Shown: positions 1 to 10,167, counted from the stretch's first letter. The stretch is 64,000 nucleotides of DNA from Subtercola boreus (GCF_003399625.1 NZ_NBXA01000026.1:496001-560000), one strand, 5' to 3'. Notes: generated by a model from the sequence alone, not told the origin. Made by a program: numbers and translations.

Positions 1-1
1 C

Positions 2-319
2 CGTGCGGCGCAGAAGAGCATCCTCACCGGGGCCGAGCGGCGCGTCGTCGCGTCGGACAGTACTGGTGCCTCATCGCTGGTTCGCCTCATCGACGATACG
101 ACGGGCAGCACGATCGCACTCGTTCAGACCAAGGAGCTGGATGGTCTGCAGAAGCGATACGGCGTTTCGAGCGAGCGCCTGGTGCTGCGACAGGACGCGT
201 CACCAGCGTCGCCCCAGAGAGGAGAGCGGCGGTTGATTCGCGCCGTGCTCCGGGGCGACGACCTGCTGCCCGTCCGTATCGAACGACTGTCGGCACCGGG
301 TCAGATCCTCCCCGCCTGA
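2..319 (+). CDS. C-terminal part of an unidentified protein (partial)
   Basis: This is an open frame from the window edge to a TGA at 317-319, about 105 residues. It ends in ...APGQILPA and has a balanced soluble composition with no membrane segment. It converges on the glycosidase gene and overlaps its last bases by about 19 nt. I do not recognise the family. It is the best-looking frame in the first 300 bases, but the absence of a start inside the window leaves it uncertain. Confidence 0.4.
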   Translation, partial: RAAQKSILTGAERRVVASDSTGASSLVRLIDDTTGSTIALVQTKELDGLQKRYGVSSERLVLRQDASPASPQRGERRLIRAVLRGDDLLPVRIERLSAPGQILPA

Positions 320-2442
320 CTCCCCTCGACGCGTCGTAATGGCACGGCATCTGCCCAGCTGACGGGACTGTGCTGGGCGGCGAGCAGAGCCCAATCGCCC
401 GCGCGGGACGACCACTGCCGTGTCGCCGGGTCTCGCTGCAGCGTCGGGCCCGCATCGAGCGTGACCTGCACGGTCATCTCAGCGCCGGGCTGGAGCGCCA
501 CTTTCGTAAAACCCAGCAGCTGCGCCACCGGCCTCCTTACAGACACGTCTGCGGCGTAGATCTGTACGACAGTCGAGCCCAGGCGAGATCCCGTATTCGT
601 CACCCGCACGTGAGCGCTTCGGTCTGCGTCGTCGAACCGGTGATGGAGGAGTGCGTGCTCCATCGTGGTGTAGCTCAGGCCGAACCCGAACGGGAACGCG
701 GCGGTGTGTCCATCGGCGTCCAGCAGGCGTTGGCCCCATTTGTCGTCGTACACGACCGATTTCGCGGAGCTGTCGAACGGCGGCAGATGTGCGGCGGTCG
801 TCGGGAGCGCGAAGGGCAGCCGACCGCCGGGCTCCACGGCACCGGTCAGCACACTGGCCAGCGCATGACCTCCCTCCATCCCGCCGTACCAGGCCAGGAG
901 GATCGCCGGTACGCTGTATCGCCAGCCTTCCGTCAGGATCGCGCTTCCGCCAATGAGCACGACGATGGTGTGAGGGTTGGCGGCAGCCACTTTGCGGATG
1001 AGGCGCGCATCGGAGGGGCGCAGTTCCAGCGAACGGCGGTCGCCACCTCGAACGAAGTGCGACACGATGTGAGCGAGGCCGACGAGCGGTTTGCGGAGAA
1101 GTGCCCATCCGACGGATCGTCCGAGCACGCCCACGTCGACGCCTCCAGTGACGACCGACTCCCCCTCGTCGTGCTGGTCCAGTCCTACGACGACGATCGC
1201 TGTCTCTGCTTTGGCTGCCATCGTGGCGGCTGCTCGCAGGTTGCGCCCCGATGACGTTGTCATCCGCACCAGCGGGAGTGCCTCACGAAGCCCCTGAAGC
1301 GGCGACACTGTCGACGGTGGTCGAACTCGTGACGAACCGTGATCGCCGAGGTTCGCCCGCGACGCGAGCCGTCCGATCACGGCGAGGTGACGGGTGGCGG
1401 GGGCCAACGGCAGGAGCGGTGCGGTGTCAGTGGCGTCGTTCTTCAACAGCACGATGGACTCGGCGGCAACCTGTCGGGCAAGAGCACGGTTCGCCGGCGA
1501 CGCGATGACGGCGGTGCCCGGGCTCGCCTGCTCTCGAGTGGCGGCGTGCATCACGCTGCTTCGAAGGATGCGCCGCGCAGACAGCAGGAGTGTCGAATCA
1601 GCCACCTGCCCGCTTCGAACGGCAGCAGGCAGGTCACGGGCGCGAAGCAGTCGCAGGGGCATCTCGACATCCATCCCTGCCCGCAGGCTGAGGATCGCAT
1701 CATGGGTGCCGAACACCCAGTCACTCGTCACGAACCCGGTGAAGCCCCACTCGTTCCGTAGCACATCGGTTAGCAGGGCGCGGTTGACGTCCATGTATTC
1801 GCCCCGCACCCGGTTGTACGCACTCATCACGGAGTCGGCTCCGGCGTCGACAACGGCCTTGAAGTGCGGCAGATACACCTCGTGCAGGGCATGCTCGTCG
1901 ACTGTCACGTCGACCTCGAAGCGTTCGTTCTCCATCGAGTTGAGAGCGAAATGCTTCACACAGGCCATCACGTTGACCCGCACACCCCGGGTCAGGGCAG
2001 ACCCCATCCCGCCCGTCAGCACAGGATCCTCCCCGTAGCACTCCTGCGCCCGCCCCCACCCGGGGTGACGAAGCAGGTTGACGCAGACCGACGCCGAGTA
2101 GTTCGCTCCCCGCGCCCGGGTCTCCAGACCGATCGCGACGCCGACCCGTTCCTCCAGTGCGGGATTCCAGGTTGCAGCCCGTGCCATCGTGACAGGAAAA
2201 GCGGTGCACGCGCCGATCACGACGCCTCGGCCACCGTCGCTGAACCGGATGCCGGGGATGCCGAGCCGCGGGACCTCCCCCGCCACGAAGGGGCGCCGAC
2301 CCAGCAGGAGCGGAATGAAAGGCAGCAACCACCGCGGGGAGTCTCCATCGAGAAGACCGAGAACCTCCCCACCGGTCATCTGGGCGGTCAGGCTCTCCGC
2401 TGCATCATCCGCATCGAGCTCGCCCGCCCGAACCGCCCGCAC
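301..2442 (-). CDS. Glycoside hydrolase family 3 (beta-glucosidase type)
   Basis: The 713-residue protein should hydrolyse beta-linked glucosides or related oligosaccharides with retention. The N-terminal GH3 barrel shows the substrate-binding run KHFALNSMENER and the nucleophile motif VTSDWVFG, where the Asp is the expected catalytic residue. The middle GH3_C domain has the ...VVVGLDQHDEGE loop, and a fibronectin-III-like C-terminal domain follows (TNTGSRLGSTVVQIY). No signal peptide is visible, so it is probably cytoplasmic. The start is a GTG 28 nt after the phosphoketolase stop, and the frame stays open upstream, so the N-terminus could be a little longer. It is probably cotranscribed with phosphoketolase and may feed sugars into the same pathway. 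Confidence 0.85.
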   Translation of the reverse strand: MRAVRAGELDADDAAESLTAQMTGGEVLGLLDGDSPRWLLPFIPLLLGRRPFVAGEVPRLGIPGIRFSDGGRGVVIGACTAFPVTMARAATWNPALEERVGVAIGLETRARGANYSASVCVNLLRHPGWGRAQECYGEDPVLTGGMGSALTRGVRVNVMACVKHFALNSMENERFEVDVTVDEHALHEVYLPHFKAVVDAGADSVMSAYNRVRGEYMDVNRALLTDVLRNEWGFTGFVTSDWVFGTHDAILSLRAGMDVEMPLRLLRARDLPAAVRSGQVADSTLLLSARRILRSSVMHAATREQASPGTAVIASPANRALARQVAAESIVLLKNDATDTAPLLPLAPATRHLAVIGRLASRANLGDHGSSRVRPPSTVSPLQGLREALPLVRMTTSSGRNLRAAATMAAKAETAIVVVGLDQHDEGESVVTGGVDVGVLGRSVGWALLRKPLVGLAHIVSHFVRGGDRRSLELRPSDARLIRKVAAANPHTIVVLIGGSAILTEGWRYSVPAILLAWYGGMEGGHALASVLTGAVEPGGRLPFALPTTAAHLPPFDSSAKSVVYDDKWGQRLLDADGHTAAFPFGFGLSYTTMEHALLHHRFDDADRSAHVRVTNTGSRLGSTVVQIYAADVSVRRPVAQLLGFTKVALQPGAEMTVQVTLDAGPTLQRDPATRQWSSRAGDWALLAAQHSPVSWADAVPLRRVEGSQAGRI

Positions 2443-2470
2443 AGCCTCTTCATAGGCGGACGCGCTGCGC

Positions 2471-4981
2471 TCAGACGTTGTCGGCTCCCGTATCCGCCAG
2501 CGGAGGAGTCACAGAGGATTCCGTCGACCACACCCAGTCCGCCACTTCAGGGGTGTCGGCGCCGTGGGCCCGCGTGTACTCCCGGGCGTGCAGCCGTTGA
2601 TCCTGCATCTCCTGGCGCAGAACGGACTGCGTTTCGGCCAGCCCGGGAACCCTGTCGATGACGTCCATCACCAGGCGGAACCGGTCCAGATCGTTGAGCA
2701 TCACCATGTCGAACGGGGTGGTCGTTGTGCCCTCCTCCTTGTAACCCCTGACGTGGAGGTTGTCGTGACCGTGCCGGCGGTAGGTCAGGCGATGGATGAG
2801 CCACGGGTAGCCGTGGTACGCAAAGATCACGGGCCGGTCGGCGGTGAAGACACTGTCGTACTCCAGGTCACTGAGACCGTGGGGGTGTTCCGTGTCACTC
2901 TCCAGCCGCATGAGATCGACGACATTGACGACCCGGATCTTCAGAGACGGGATCCTTCTGCGGAGGATCGAAACTGCGGCAAGAATCTCCAGAGTGGGAA
3001 CATCGCCCGCTGCCGCCATGACGACATCGGGTTCACCTCCGGCGACCTCGGTGCCGGCCCATTCGAAGATGCCGAGCCCGCGGGTGCAGTGATCGATTGC
3101 CTGATCCATGGTGAGCCAGTTGAACTCGGGCTGTTTACCGGCGACGACGACGTTGACGTAGTCGACCGAACGGAGGCAGTGGTCATAGGTCGAGAGCAGG
3201 GTGTTCGCATCGAACGGCAGGTACACCCGCACCACGTCGGATTTCTTGTTCACGACGTGGTCGATGAAGCCCGGATCCTGATGGGAGAGCCCGTTGTTGT
3301 CCTGTCTCCAGACGTGGGAGCTCAGCAGATAGTTGAGGGAGGACACGGGTCGCCGCCAGGGGATGGTGCGCGCTGTCTTCAACCATTTCGCGTGCTGGTT
3401 GAACATCGAGTCGACGATGTGGATGAACGCTTCGTAGGAGTTGATGATCCCGTGACGACCGGTGAGCAGATAGCCCTCCAGCCAGCCTTCGCACTGATGC
3501 TCGCTCAGCATCTCGACCACACGTCCAGCCCAGGCCAGGTGGTTGTCTGCATCGATGGGGAGGTACTCGGCATCCCACTGCTTGTCGGTGGCCTCGAAGA
3601 CTGCGCTCAGCCTGTTGGATGCGGTCTCGTCAGGGCCGAAGATTCGGAAGTTGTGCGGGTTGGCGATGATGACGTCCCGCAGCCAGGTGCCGAGCACCTT
3701 CGTTGCCTCAGCGACCGTGCTCCCCGGCGCGGGCACCGGTTCTGCGTAGAGCCGGAAATCCGGAAGGCGGAGTTTCGTTCGGAGCAGCCCGCCATTGGCG
3801 ACCGGGTTCGCGCTCATCCGCAGATTGCCTTCAGGGGCCAACGCCGTCGCCAGCGCCACCGGAGCTCCGGATGAATCGAAGAGCTCTTCGGGTCTATATG
3901 AGCGGAGCCACTCTTCGAGAAGCCGGGTGTGAGCCTCGGTATCCCGGGCATCAACCAACGGCACCTGGTGGGAGCGCCAGTTGTTCTCGGCCGGGTGACC
4001 GTCGATCTCTTTCGGGCAAGTCCACCCTTTCGGTGTGCGGAGGATGATCATCGGCCATGCGGGGCGCCCCGGAAGGGTCCCGGCGGCCGCGGATGCTTTG
4101 ATCTCCGCGATGTGGTTGAGAACGGAGTCCAAGGTCACGGCAAACCGTTTGTGGACCTCGATGGGGTCTTCTCCATCGAACCCACCGGAGACGAGATAGG
4201 GAGTGTGCCCGTACCCGCGCATGAGATCGAGTAGTTCTCTTTCGGGAATGCGGGCGAGAACGGTCGGGTTCGCGATCTTGTACCCGTTGAGGTGAAGGAT
4301 CGGCAGCACGACGCCGTCGTGGAGCGGGTCGATGAACTTGTTCGAGTGCCAACTCGTCGCGAGCGGCCCGGTCTCGGCCTCGCCGTCACCGACCACCGCC
4401 GCGACGAGCAGGTCCGGGTTGTCGAATACCGCACCATATGCGTGCGACAGGGAATAGCCGAGTTCGCCGCCCTCATGGATCGACCCCGGCGTCTCTGGGG
4501 AGACGTGACTGGGAATGCCTCCGGGGAAGGAGAACTGTCGGAAGAGTTTCCGCAGACCGTTCTCGCTCTGGTCGATGGTGTTGTACACCTCGCTGTATGT
4601 GCCATCAAGGTAGGCGTTCGCGACCATCCCGGGTCCGCCATGCCCCGGTCCGGTCACGTAGATGGTGTTGAGTTCCCGCTGTTGGATGGCGCGGTTGAGG
4701 TGGGCGTAGATGAAATTCAGGCCCGGTGTTGTTCCCCAGTGCCCGAGCAGCCTGGGTTTGATGTGGTCCCTTGTGAGAGGGATTCGGAGCAGAGGGTTGT
4801 CGAGAAGGTAAATCTGCCCGATCGAGAGGTAGTTGGCTGTTCGCCACCAGGTATTCAAACGGAGTAGGTCCTCGTTTGATGGATCCTGCGGGGCGCGCCA
4901 CATCCACGAGTTCGGCACTGTTGAAGGAGCGAACGGGAGAGCGTCCGGCTGGTGAAGGGAGATTGCGGCGTTCATGACCAT
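2471..4981 (-). CDS. xfp: Xylulose-5-phosphate/fructose-6-phosphate phosphoketolase
   Basis: This is a thiamine-diphosphate enzyme that splits xylulose-5-P or fructose-6-P to acetyl-phosphate plus a triose or tetrose phosphate. Family signatures are clear: [14 protein letters not shown], the GPGHGGPG loop, [13 protein letters not shown] at the TPP site, [11 protein letters not shown], and the C-terminal [11 protein letters not shown]. Length (about 836 aa) is normal. The frame can be extended to 5056, but I chose the ATG at 4981 (a second ATG is at 4975) because a DevR-like box lies at 5016-5034, inside the longer version. The GH3 gene follows 28 nt downstream. Placement under a stress box fits a role in making acetyl-phosphate/ATP when respiration is limited; that role is inferred. 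Confidence 0.93.
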   Translation of the reverse strand: MVMNAAISLHQPDALPFAPSTVPNSWMWRAPQDPSNEDLLRLNTWWRTANYLSIGQIYLLDNPLLRIPLTRDHIKPRLLGHWGTTPGLNFIYAHLNRAIQQRELNTIYVTGPGHGGPGMVANAYLDGTYSEVYNTIDQSENGLRKLFRQFSFPGGIPSHVSPETPGSIHEGGELGYSLSHAYGAVFDNPDLLVAAVVGDGEAETGPLATSWHSNKFIDPLHDGVVLPILHLNGYKIANPTVLARIPERELLDLMRGYGHTPYLVSGGFDGEDPIEVHKRFAVTLDSVLNHIAEIKASAAAGTLPGRPAWPMIILRTPKGWTCPKEIDGHPAENNWRSHQVPLVDARDTEAHTRLLEEWLRSYRPEELFDSSGAPVALATALAPEGNLRMSANPVANGGLLRTKLRLPDFRLYAEPVPAPGSTVAEATKVLGTWLRDVIIANPHNFRIFGPDETASNRLSAVFEATDKQWDAEYLPIDADNHLAWAGRVVEMLSEHQCEGWLEGYLLTGRHGIINSYEAFIHIVDSMFNQHAKWLKTARTIPWRRPVSSLNYLLSSHVWRQDNNGLSHQDPGFIDHVVNKKSDVVRVYLPFDANTLLSTYDHCLRSVDYVNVVVAGKQPEFNWLTMDQAIDHCTRGLGIFEWAGTEVAGGEPDVVMAAAGDVPTLEILAAVSILRRRIPSLKIRVVNVVDLMRLESDTEHPHGLSDLEYDSVFTADRPVIFAYHGYPWLIHRLTYRRHGHDNLHVRGYKEEGTTTTPFDMVMLNDLDRFRLVMDVIDRVPGLAETQSVLRQEMQDQRLHAREYTRAHGADTPEVADWVWSTESSVTPPLADTGADNV

Positions 4982-5015
4982 GAGACCAGTCCAGACCCAC
5001 CACGGGAGAGGTGCC

Positions 5016-5034
5016 AGTGCCGAAAGTCCCGAAA
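5016..5034 (-). promoter_or_regulatory. DevR-like box upstream of phosphoketolase
   Basis: On the minus strand this reads TTTCGGGACTTTCGGCACT, about 35 nt before the chosen phosphoketolase start. It shares the GGGAC-YTTCGGC core with the other boxes of the island. Regulation by the DevR-like regulator is inferred. Confidence 0.55.
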
Positions 5035-5204
5035 AACCACCTGCGCTTCCCACCATAGCGAGCGGACTATCAAAACGCGCGGAACTCTGCCGAGCTGGCG
5101 ATCATCAAGGAATACTCGCCCCTTCAGACCGCCTAATAAGCGCTCGGAATTGTCGAGCTCGGCCGAGCTCGAAATACGTGCCCAACAGGAAGCGAAACGC
5201 AAAA

Positions 5205-5585
5205 ATGACCAAGTACTCCGACTTCTACGCCTCCGGAACTCCACCGGATATCTTCCCGATCAACTTCCTGGTCAAGTCCAAGGCCCTGTATTTCCGAAGA
5301 GCTCCGGGGACGAAGATTCTCGCGCTCTCCAAGCGGCGCGAGGTCGCTGTTGAGATCGATGGCACAGAAGGCGGCAAGCGGTTCAGTGTCGTCATGCGTG
5401 GCCAGGTGAGCCGGCTCAATGACGACGTCACGATCCAAGAATCCGGGCTCACGACCCTTCATACCATGACGAGCTCGGAGAAGTGGAACTACTTCATGGT
5501 CACACCCGAGACGGTCACCGGCGTCCGCTTCCAGAGCCGCCGCCGGCCCGCAGAACACGAGCCCGCTTTCGGCCAGGGCAGCTGA
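5205..5585 (+). CDS. Pyridoxamine-5'-phosphate-oxidase-like flavin-binding protein, short N-terminus
   Basis: The 126-residue product has the split-barrel FMN-binding fold signature PPDIFPINFLV followed by FRRAPGTKI, very like the second copy at 21705 (PEIFPVNYIA...FRTARGTKL). Members often bind FMN or F420 and are common in dormancy regulons. The usual N-terminal helix (LSxxECWxLL...GRL), present in the 21705 copy, is missing here, and I found no matching frame upstream, so the gene appears 5'-truncated or recombined. The ATG has AGGAAG about 10 nt upstream, which supports this start. It is divergent from phosphoketolase. Confidence 0.65.
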   Translation: MTKYSDFYASGTPPDIFPINFLVKSKALYFRRAPGTKILALSKRREVAVEIDGTEGGKRFSVVMRGQVSRLNDDVTIQESGLTTLHTMTSSEKWNYFMVTPETVTGVRFQSRRRPAEHEPAFGQGS

Positions 5586-5742
5586 GCGCAGAAGGCCATC
5601 CAGCTGTCGACGTCTGGCGCTTCCATCGCGGTGGCGCACCAGGATTTCTCCAGACCGGCGAGGCCACCGGAGCGTGTGATGCTGACCTGGAAGGGTGGCC
5701 GGGCTGTGGGATGCTGCGATGGCTCACCAAGAGGTATGTTCT

Positions 5743-6255
5743 TCACTCGAGTTCGGCGCCAGGTCGAACATCGTGGGTGATGAGCACCGGGCAGCGCGCG
5801 CGTCCGGCGCACGCCGCGCTCACCGAGCCCAGGTCGCGGTCGTTGAGGTCCCTGCTGCCGTGGTGCCCGATGACGAGCATCTGTGATCCGGAGCTTTCTT
5901 CGATCAGCACGCTCGCGGGTTCGCCTTCCCGGACGGTTTTGCTGAACCATGACGGCGGATGGATTCCGAAGACGGAGTTCACCACGAGATTCATGGCCTT
6001 GTCTGCGTCGCGGCGTGTGTGAACGCCGGTGCGGCCAGCCGGCTCCTTCGCACTCCAGACGAGAACGGCGCGAACGGGAGCGGCGAGACTGTCGGCCAGC
6101 CGGACGGTCCGTCGGAGCGCGTAGATGCTCTGCGAGGACCCGTCGACGCCGACGAGGACCGGCGCGGACGTTCGTGGCGGGTCGCTTTTGATCGCCTGCG
6201 CCTTGGTCGGTTCGAGTTCCTGGGAGGCTGCCGTGTGGTGCGGGGATGTCGTCAT
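5743..6255 (-). CDS. Universal stress protein, single domain
   Basis: The 170-residue protein has one Usp domain: VLVGVDGSSQS at about 33-43, and an ATP-loop-like C-terminus (MLVIGHHGSRDLND...LGSVSAACAGRARCPVLI). The usual loop is GxxGxGGxxGLLLGS, so nucleotide binding may be altered because the second glycine run is replaced by RDLND. About 25 residues of low-complexity N-terminal extension precede the domain. It stands alone on the minus strand with a weak DevR-like box upstream. Function beyond stress tolerance cannot be read from the sequence. Confidence 0.85.
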   Translation of the reverse strand: MTTSPHHTAASQELEPTKAQAIKSDPPRTSAPVLVGVDGSSQSIYALRRTVRLADSLAAPVRAVLVWSAKEPAGRTGVHTRRDADKAMNLVVNSVFGIHPPSWFSKTVREGEPASVLIEESSGSQMLVIGHHGSRDLNDRDLGSVSAACAGRARCPVLITHDVRPGAELE

Positions 6256-6289
6256 AGTCAGACCATGTCACCGGGCACCGTGCCGGCTG

Positions 6290-6305
6290 TAGGGCACAAA
6301 GTCAT
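6290..6305 (-). promoter_or_regulatory. Degenerate DevR-like box upstream of the USP at 5743-6255
   Basis: The minus strand reads ATGACTTTGTGCCCTA, keeping GACTTT, G and GCCCTA of the island's box. It lies about 35 nt before the USP start, the same spacing as at the other boxes. The match is partial. Confidence 0.35.
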
Positions 6306-6343
6306 CAGTTTGCAGACCCGTCAGGGTCGCCGGTCCGGCCGGG

Positions 6344-6490
6344 CTAGACGACGCCTGCTGTGCCCAGGAGCGTTCCGACGAGGAAGGTGGCGATCAGGGC
6401 GAGCGCGCCGCCTGCGACGACTCGCAGCGTTGCGATGAGGGCGCGGCTGCCGCCGAGGCGTGCGCCGATCGCGCCGGTCGCGGCTGTCAT
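6344..6490 (-). pseudogene. Remnant of a VIT1/CCC1-type transporter (C-terminal end)
   Basis: This 48-codon frame reads TGAIGARLGGSRALI then RVVAGGALALIATF, which resembles the last membrane segments of VIT-family Fe/Mn transporters. An in-frame TGA lies upstream, so the rest of the transporter is absent. Its ATG overlaps the stop of the preceding DUF2231-like remnant (ATGA). It could still be expressed as a tiny membrane peptide, but a decayed gene end is more likely. Confidence 0.45.
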
Positions 6491-6913
6491 GGGATGGCCA
6501 TGTCTTCAGACCAGACCGTCATAGCTCCGCTGTGGCCGATGAGTATCGCCTGAATCGTCGTTCCGCCCCCGACCACCAGTGCGAGCACGAGGAGCGTGAC
6601 GGTAATCCACTTACGAGCACGCGTCACATCCTTCGTAATCGGGGCGCCGGAGGTGACGGATGCGCGTGTGCGCCGCTCTACGAGCGGTGAACTAGAGGAG
6701 AGCGGCGGCGATGACGACGAGTCCGATGGTCCAGGGCAGCAGGCCGTCGGCGAGTTCGGAGTGGGCCTGGATGAAGTCGTTCGATCCGACGCGGGCCTCC
6801 AGTTTTTCGCCTGATTCCTTCGAGATCGAGACAAGGACGAGCGCTACCAGGGCGGTGCCGAGCGTGAGGTAGCCGGCCCACCGCCGAAACCCCGACCGGG
6901 CCAGGGGTTACTG
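6487..6913 (-). pseudogene. Frameshifted, 5'-truncated DUF2231-like membrane protein
   Basis: Two frames joined near 6692-6700 reconstruct one DUF2231-type protein. The first gives RRWAGYLTLGTALVALVLV, then AHSELADGLLPWTIGL, ending at TAG 6692-6694. The second, shifted by one base, gives TRARKWITVTLLVLALVVG, then ILIGHSGAMTVW and the stop at 6487. No ATG or GTG is in frame before the first part, where a TAA precedes it. The gene has therefore lost its start and carries a frameshift. Confidence 0.5.
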
Positions 6914-6930
6914 AGCACCGCATGCCCACG

Positions 6931-8825
6931 TTATGCCGCGCTTCGTCTCGCCGCCACGGAGGGTAGGCTGCGCTTGCCAGCGCTGACGGCTCGGAGGGCG
7001 TTGAGGATCGTCGCGAGGTCAATGAGCTCCTGGATACCCGCACCAAGGGTCGCGAAGATGTATCCGAACGCCGCGACGACCATGAGACCGACACTCAGAC
7101 CAATGCCGAGCCAGATGCTCTGCAAAGCGATACGGACGGTGTCGTGCCCGATCTGCACGGCCCGAAGCACGACCGACACGTCATCGAGGAGGATGACCGC
7201 GGAGGCGGCCTCGCTTGCTGCAGTCGCACCGCGCGCGCCCATGGCGATCCCGATGTCGACCGACGCGAGAACGGGTGAGTCATTGACGCCGTCGCCGACC
7301 ATCAGCACAGGTCGCTCTGTGATGGTCCGGACGGCCTCGACCTTGTCCCGGGGAAGACAGTCCGCGCGCACCTCGGTGATGCCGACCGCGCGGGCGACAT
7401 GATCAGCGGTCGCCCGCGCATCCCCGGTGAGCATCAGCACCCGCTCGACACCGAGTCGGCGGAGCCCCGCGATGGTGCCCGCAGCTTCCGGTCGCACGGT
7501 GTCTGTCGCGATGATGGTGCCAGCGAACCGGCCATCGACGGCGGCATAGATCGCCATCTCACCCCCGGAGAGGGTCGCCGGGACTGTAGCCGGATCGACC
7601 GCTTGGATGAATGCGAGCGTTCCGACGGACACGAGATGCTCCGCGACCGTCGCTTCGACACCCCGGGCGGCTACCTCCGAGGATCGAAGCGCAGGTTGGA
7701 GGGTGAGCCTCCGGGCGGCGGCAGCCTCGACGATGGATGCGGCAAGCACGTGGGACGACAGCTGCTCCGCGGACGCAACGAGGGTCAGCAGCTCGGTTTG
7801 GCTCCACGGCGGCAGGGTATTGATCCGGGTGATACTGGGGCGGCCTTCGGTGAGGGTGCCTGTTTTGTCGAAGACCGCGGTGCGTGTCCGGGCGAGCATC
7901 TCGAGCACTCCCCCGCCCTTGACGATGATGCCCTCCCGGGCTGCGCGGCTCATCCCTCCCATGAAGGCGACCGGAGCTGCGAGCAGGAGCGGGCACGGTG
8001 TCGCGAGCACCAAGACGTCCGCGAAACGCACCGGGTCCCCCGAGAACGCCCACGCCATCCCCGCGAGCAGAAGCGATATGACGGTGAACGGAAGCGCGTA
8101 CCGGTCTGCGAGACGAACGACCGGTGCCTTATTGATTGCGGCTTGTTTCACCAGGGCCACGATGGCCTGGTACTGGCTGTCTGCTGCTCTCGCGGTTGCT
8201 ATGATGATCGCCGACGTGTTGCCGTTCACTGACCCGCTCAGAACCTGTTCGCACTGACTCCGTGTCCGGGGCAGACTCTCCCCTGTCAACGATGACTCGT
8301 CAAACGCCGCTGACGAGGAATCCAGGGTGCCATCTACGGGGACCACCTCACCTGATCGGACGAGAATTCGATCCCCGATCCGCACGTCCGCCGCAGTGAT
8401 GTCCTCGGCGTCGGAGGATCCCGGCTGGAGACGGTGCGCCGTCTGCGGTTCCCTGTCCAGAAGCTCGGTGAGCTCGCGCTGGGCGCGTCCCGCAGCGAAG
8501 TCCTCCAACGCTTTCCCGCCGGCGTGTCTATGGCAGCCTCAGTGGAGACCACCTGGGCAATCTAAGCCGAACCCACCGCAACGGTCGACATGATGGCGAT
8601 GATCGCGAGAACGTCGATGCCGAACTGACCCTGGCGCAGCCGACCGATCATCTGCGCGAACTGGATCCCGGCGATCGTCAGCGCGAACACGCCGAAAGGC
8701 CACCGTGCGACCTGGTCGAAGCCCGCCAGCCAGAGCACGCCACCGATGACCCCGACGGCGACGGTCAGGGTCACGACAGGGTAGCGGCGCCATAGCCGGG
8801 AAGGAGCGCGTTCCGGATCAGGCAC
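6931..8825 (-). pseudogene. Heavy-metal P-type ATPase, interrupted by a frameshift and stop
   Basis: An N-terminal piece (GTG at 8825, 87 codons, two membrane segments, ending VAVGSA then TAG at 8562) and a C-terminal piece (from about 8550 to 6931) together make a P1B-like ATPase. The C-terminal piece has actuator DESSLTGES, membrane motif TPCP, phosphorylation site DKTGTLT, and hinge VGDGVNDSP. At 8520-8566 the expected ...GEALEDF junction is out of frame and about 10 residues differ, so no full protein is predicted. The 525-residue part from an internal ATG at 8508 could still be translated but lacks the first membrane helices. It overlaps the DUF1003 gene end by 8 nt, suggesting one operon. 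Metal specificity cannot be assigned. Confidence 0.7.
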
Positions 8826-9297
8826 GGGCGGCGGCGGAAGTCGCGAAGGCGTTGACGAGTTCTGTGAGTTCGGTGATCATCTGCAGATGTTGTTCGCCGA
8901 GCTGAAGGAGCCGGTCGATCTCTGTCTTTGACGCCACGTTGGTATCGAAGTCGTGCTTCGCCATTGCTGCGCTGATGGAGTCCTGCCGCTTCGCCGCGAT
9001 CAGGAGGATCGCACCCTGAAGACCGGCGAGCATGGAGAGGAAGAGGTTCAGAAGAATGTAGGGGTAGGGGTCCCACGACCCATCTTTCAGCGCGATGGTG
9101 TTGACGCCTGCCCAGACACCCATCAGGGTGATGAATATGCCGATGAACGGCCAACTGCCCATCCCGTTCCGCAGCGCGTCGGCGGCGCGCTGACCTGTCG
9201 TGAGGCCGGCCTCGTGCTCTGTGTGCCAGTTCGGCATCTGACTCAAACGTGCCTTGGTTTCGTGAGCATGGTGCGCGGAAGTGTTGCTGGTTCGCAT
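8818..9297 (-). CDS. DUF1003 membrane protein
   Basis: The 159-residue protein carries the DUF1003 pattern: GSWPFIGIFITLMGVWAGVN, DPYPYILLNLFLSMLAGLQG, a two-helix membrane hairpin at about 48-105, then a helical tail with repeated leucines that may form a coiled coil. Biochemical function of the family is unknown. It heads a minus-strand unit with the broken P-type ATPase and has a DevR-like box 35-51 nt before its start. Confidence 0.85.
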   Translation of the reverse strand: MRTSNTSAHHAHETKARLSQMPNWHTEHEAGLTTGQRAADALRNGMGSWPFIGIFITLMGVWAGVNTIALKDGSWDPYPYILLNLFLSMLAGLQGAILLIAAKRQDSISAAMAKHDFDTNVASKTEIDRLLQLGEQHLQMITELTELVNAFATSAAARA

Positions 9298-9331
9298 AGG
9301 TGAAGTTTCGCCGCGCCGTCAGCCGCTGGAC

Positions 9332-9374
9332 AGAGCCGAAGGTCCCACGCCTGGTTTGTGGGACCTTCGGCTCT
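9332..9374. promoter_or_regulatory. Perfect inverted repeat made of two divergent DevR-like boxes
   Basis: Arms 9332-9348 and 9358-9374 are perfect 17-bp inverted copies (AGAGCCGAAGGTCCCAC and its complement) separated by 9 nt. They lie between two divergent genes, 34 nt from the ATG at 9409 and 34 nt from the start at 9297. A double operator controlling both directions is the simplest reading. A terminator is unlikely because both genes point away and there is no T-tract. Confidence 0.65.
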
Positions 9375-9408
9375 AGGGTTCCAAGGTCGCCGGGTGGACG
9401 CTCGGAAC

Positions 9409-10083
9409 ATGACACTTCTCCCTGCGACCGATTCGTCCGCGCGTGAGACGCGGTTGCGACGCGCCATCACCCTCCCGCAACCGGCAACCGACCCGAGAGG
9501 CCTGGCTGCTTCCCACCGGGACGGCGTCTCCTCTGCAGATGCAGCTTCGCGGTGGCAGGTCAGCTCCCGCGCCAATCTCGAGAGAGTTTTCACCCGGATC
9601 ATCACCGCCCTGAGCCTGAGCGCCCACGGCCAGACCGCAGCGAAACAGTTCACGATCTTCCTCCGCCACAGCGCTCCCCACATCTCGAGGGTTGAAGCGG
9701 ACCAGCCGTCGTCGATCTTTGGCCAGCCGGTGCACAGTGCCTCTCGACCCATCGGCACAGCCCTGATCGTCAGCGCACCCTCGTGCGACCCGTTCATCGT
9801 GACGGAGAACATCGCTGCCGCCCTGGTCGCCCGAAACTGCGTCGAGCTCGCCCTCTTCGAGCAACCCGAACCCGAACTCTCGGCGGTCATCGCCGCACTG
9901 CAGCAAATCCTTCCGGAGGGGGTGTTCTCCGTGTTGCACGACCGGGCGGGCTGGGGCGGACGGGGACCGGAAACGGCGATCATCATCCTCACCCCTGATC
10001 AATGGTTCTTGACGAACAGAGACCGGGTCCGATCCGGTGTCCCTGTCTCGCCGCGGGCGATGGTTGGGTTCTACAGCCGATGA
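9409..10083 (+). CDS. Short protein resembling part of the aldehyde-dehydrogenase fold (paralogue 1)
   Basis: The 224-residue product has no signal peptide or membrane helix. Residues about 110-180 (GTALIVSAPSCDPFIVTEN, AAALVARNCVELALFEQP, ILPEGVFSVLHDRAGW) resemble the NAD-binding half of aldehyde dehydrogenases, where a P-x-N-x-P segment, ALAAGNxVxxKP and LPxGVxxVx occur in this order. The catalytic Cys/Glu domain is absent. It is clearly a paralogue of the protein at 15303-15878. The ATG at 9409 is preferred over the GTG at 9358 because the latter sits inside the box. A regulatory or binding role is possible; enzyme activity is not supported. Confidence 0.6.
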   Translation: MTLLPATDSSARETRLRRAITLPQPATDPRGLAASHRDGVSSADAASRWQVSSRANLERVFTRIITALSLSAHGQTAAKQFTIFLRHSAPHISRVEADQPSSIFGQPVHSASRPIGTALIVSAPSCDPFIVTENIAAALVARNCVELALFEQPEPELSAVIAALQQILPEGVFSVLHDRAGWGGRGPETAIIILTPDQWFLTNRDRVRSGVPVSPRAMVGFYSR

Positions 10084-10167
10084 TTCAAGACGAGGAAACG
10101 ATCGAGCACCGGGGACGGGACATTCAGCAGCTACCCGACGCCGTGCACATGCGAGCACCGGGCGAGC

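Noticed and set aside
3703-4047. Plus-strand frames inside phosphoketolase
   Set aside because: No ribosome site or family match; shadows of the minus-strand gene.
4982-5056. Longer phosphoketolase N-terminus from ATG 5056
   Set aside because: It would include the DevR-like box and a hydrophobic stretch unlike the family; the ATG at 4981 fits better.
9332-9374. Perfect hairpin considered as a terminator
   Set aside because: Both flanking genes point away from it, there is no T-run, and each arm matches the box found upstream of other genes.
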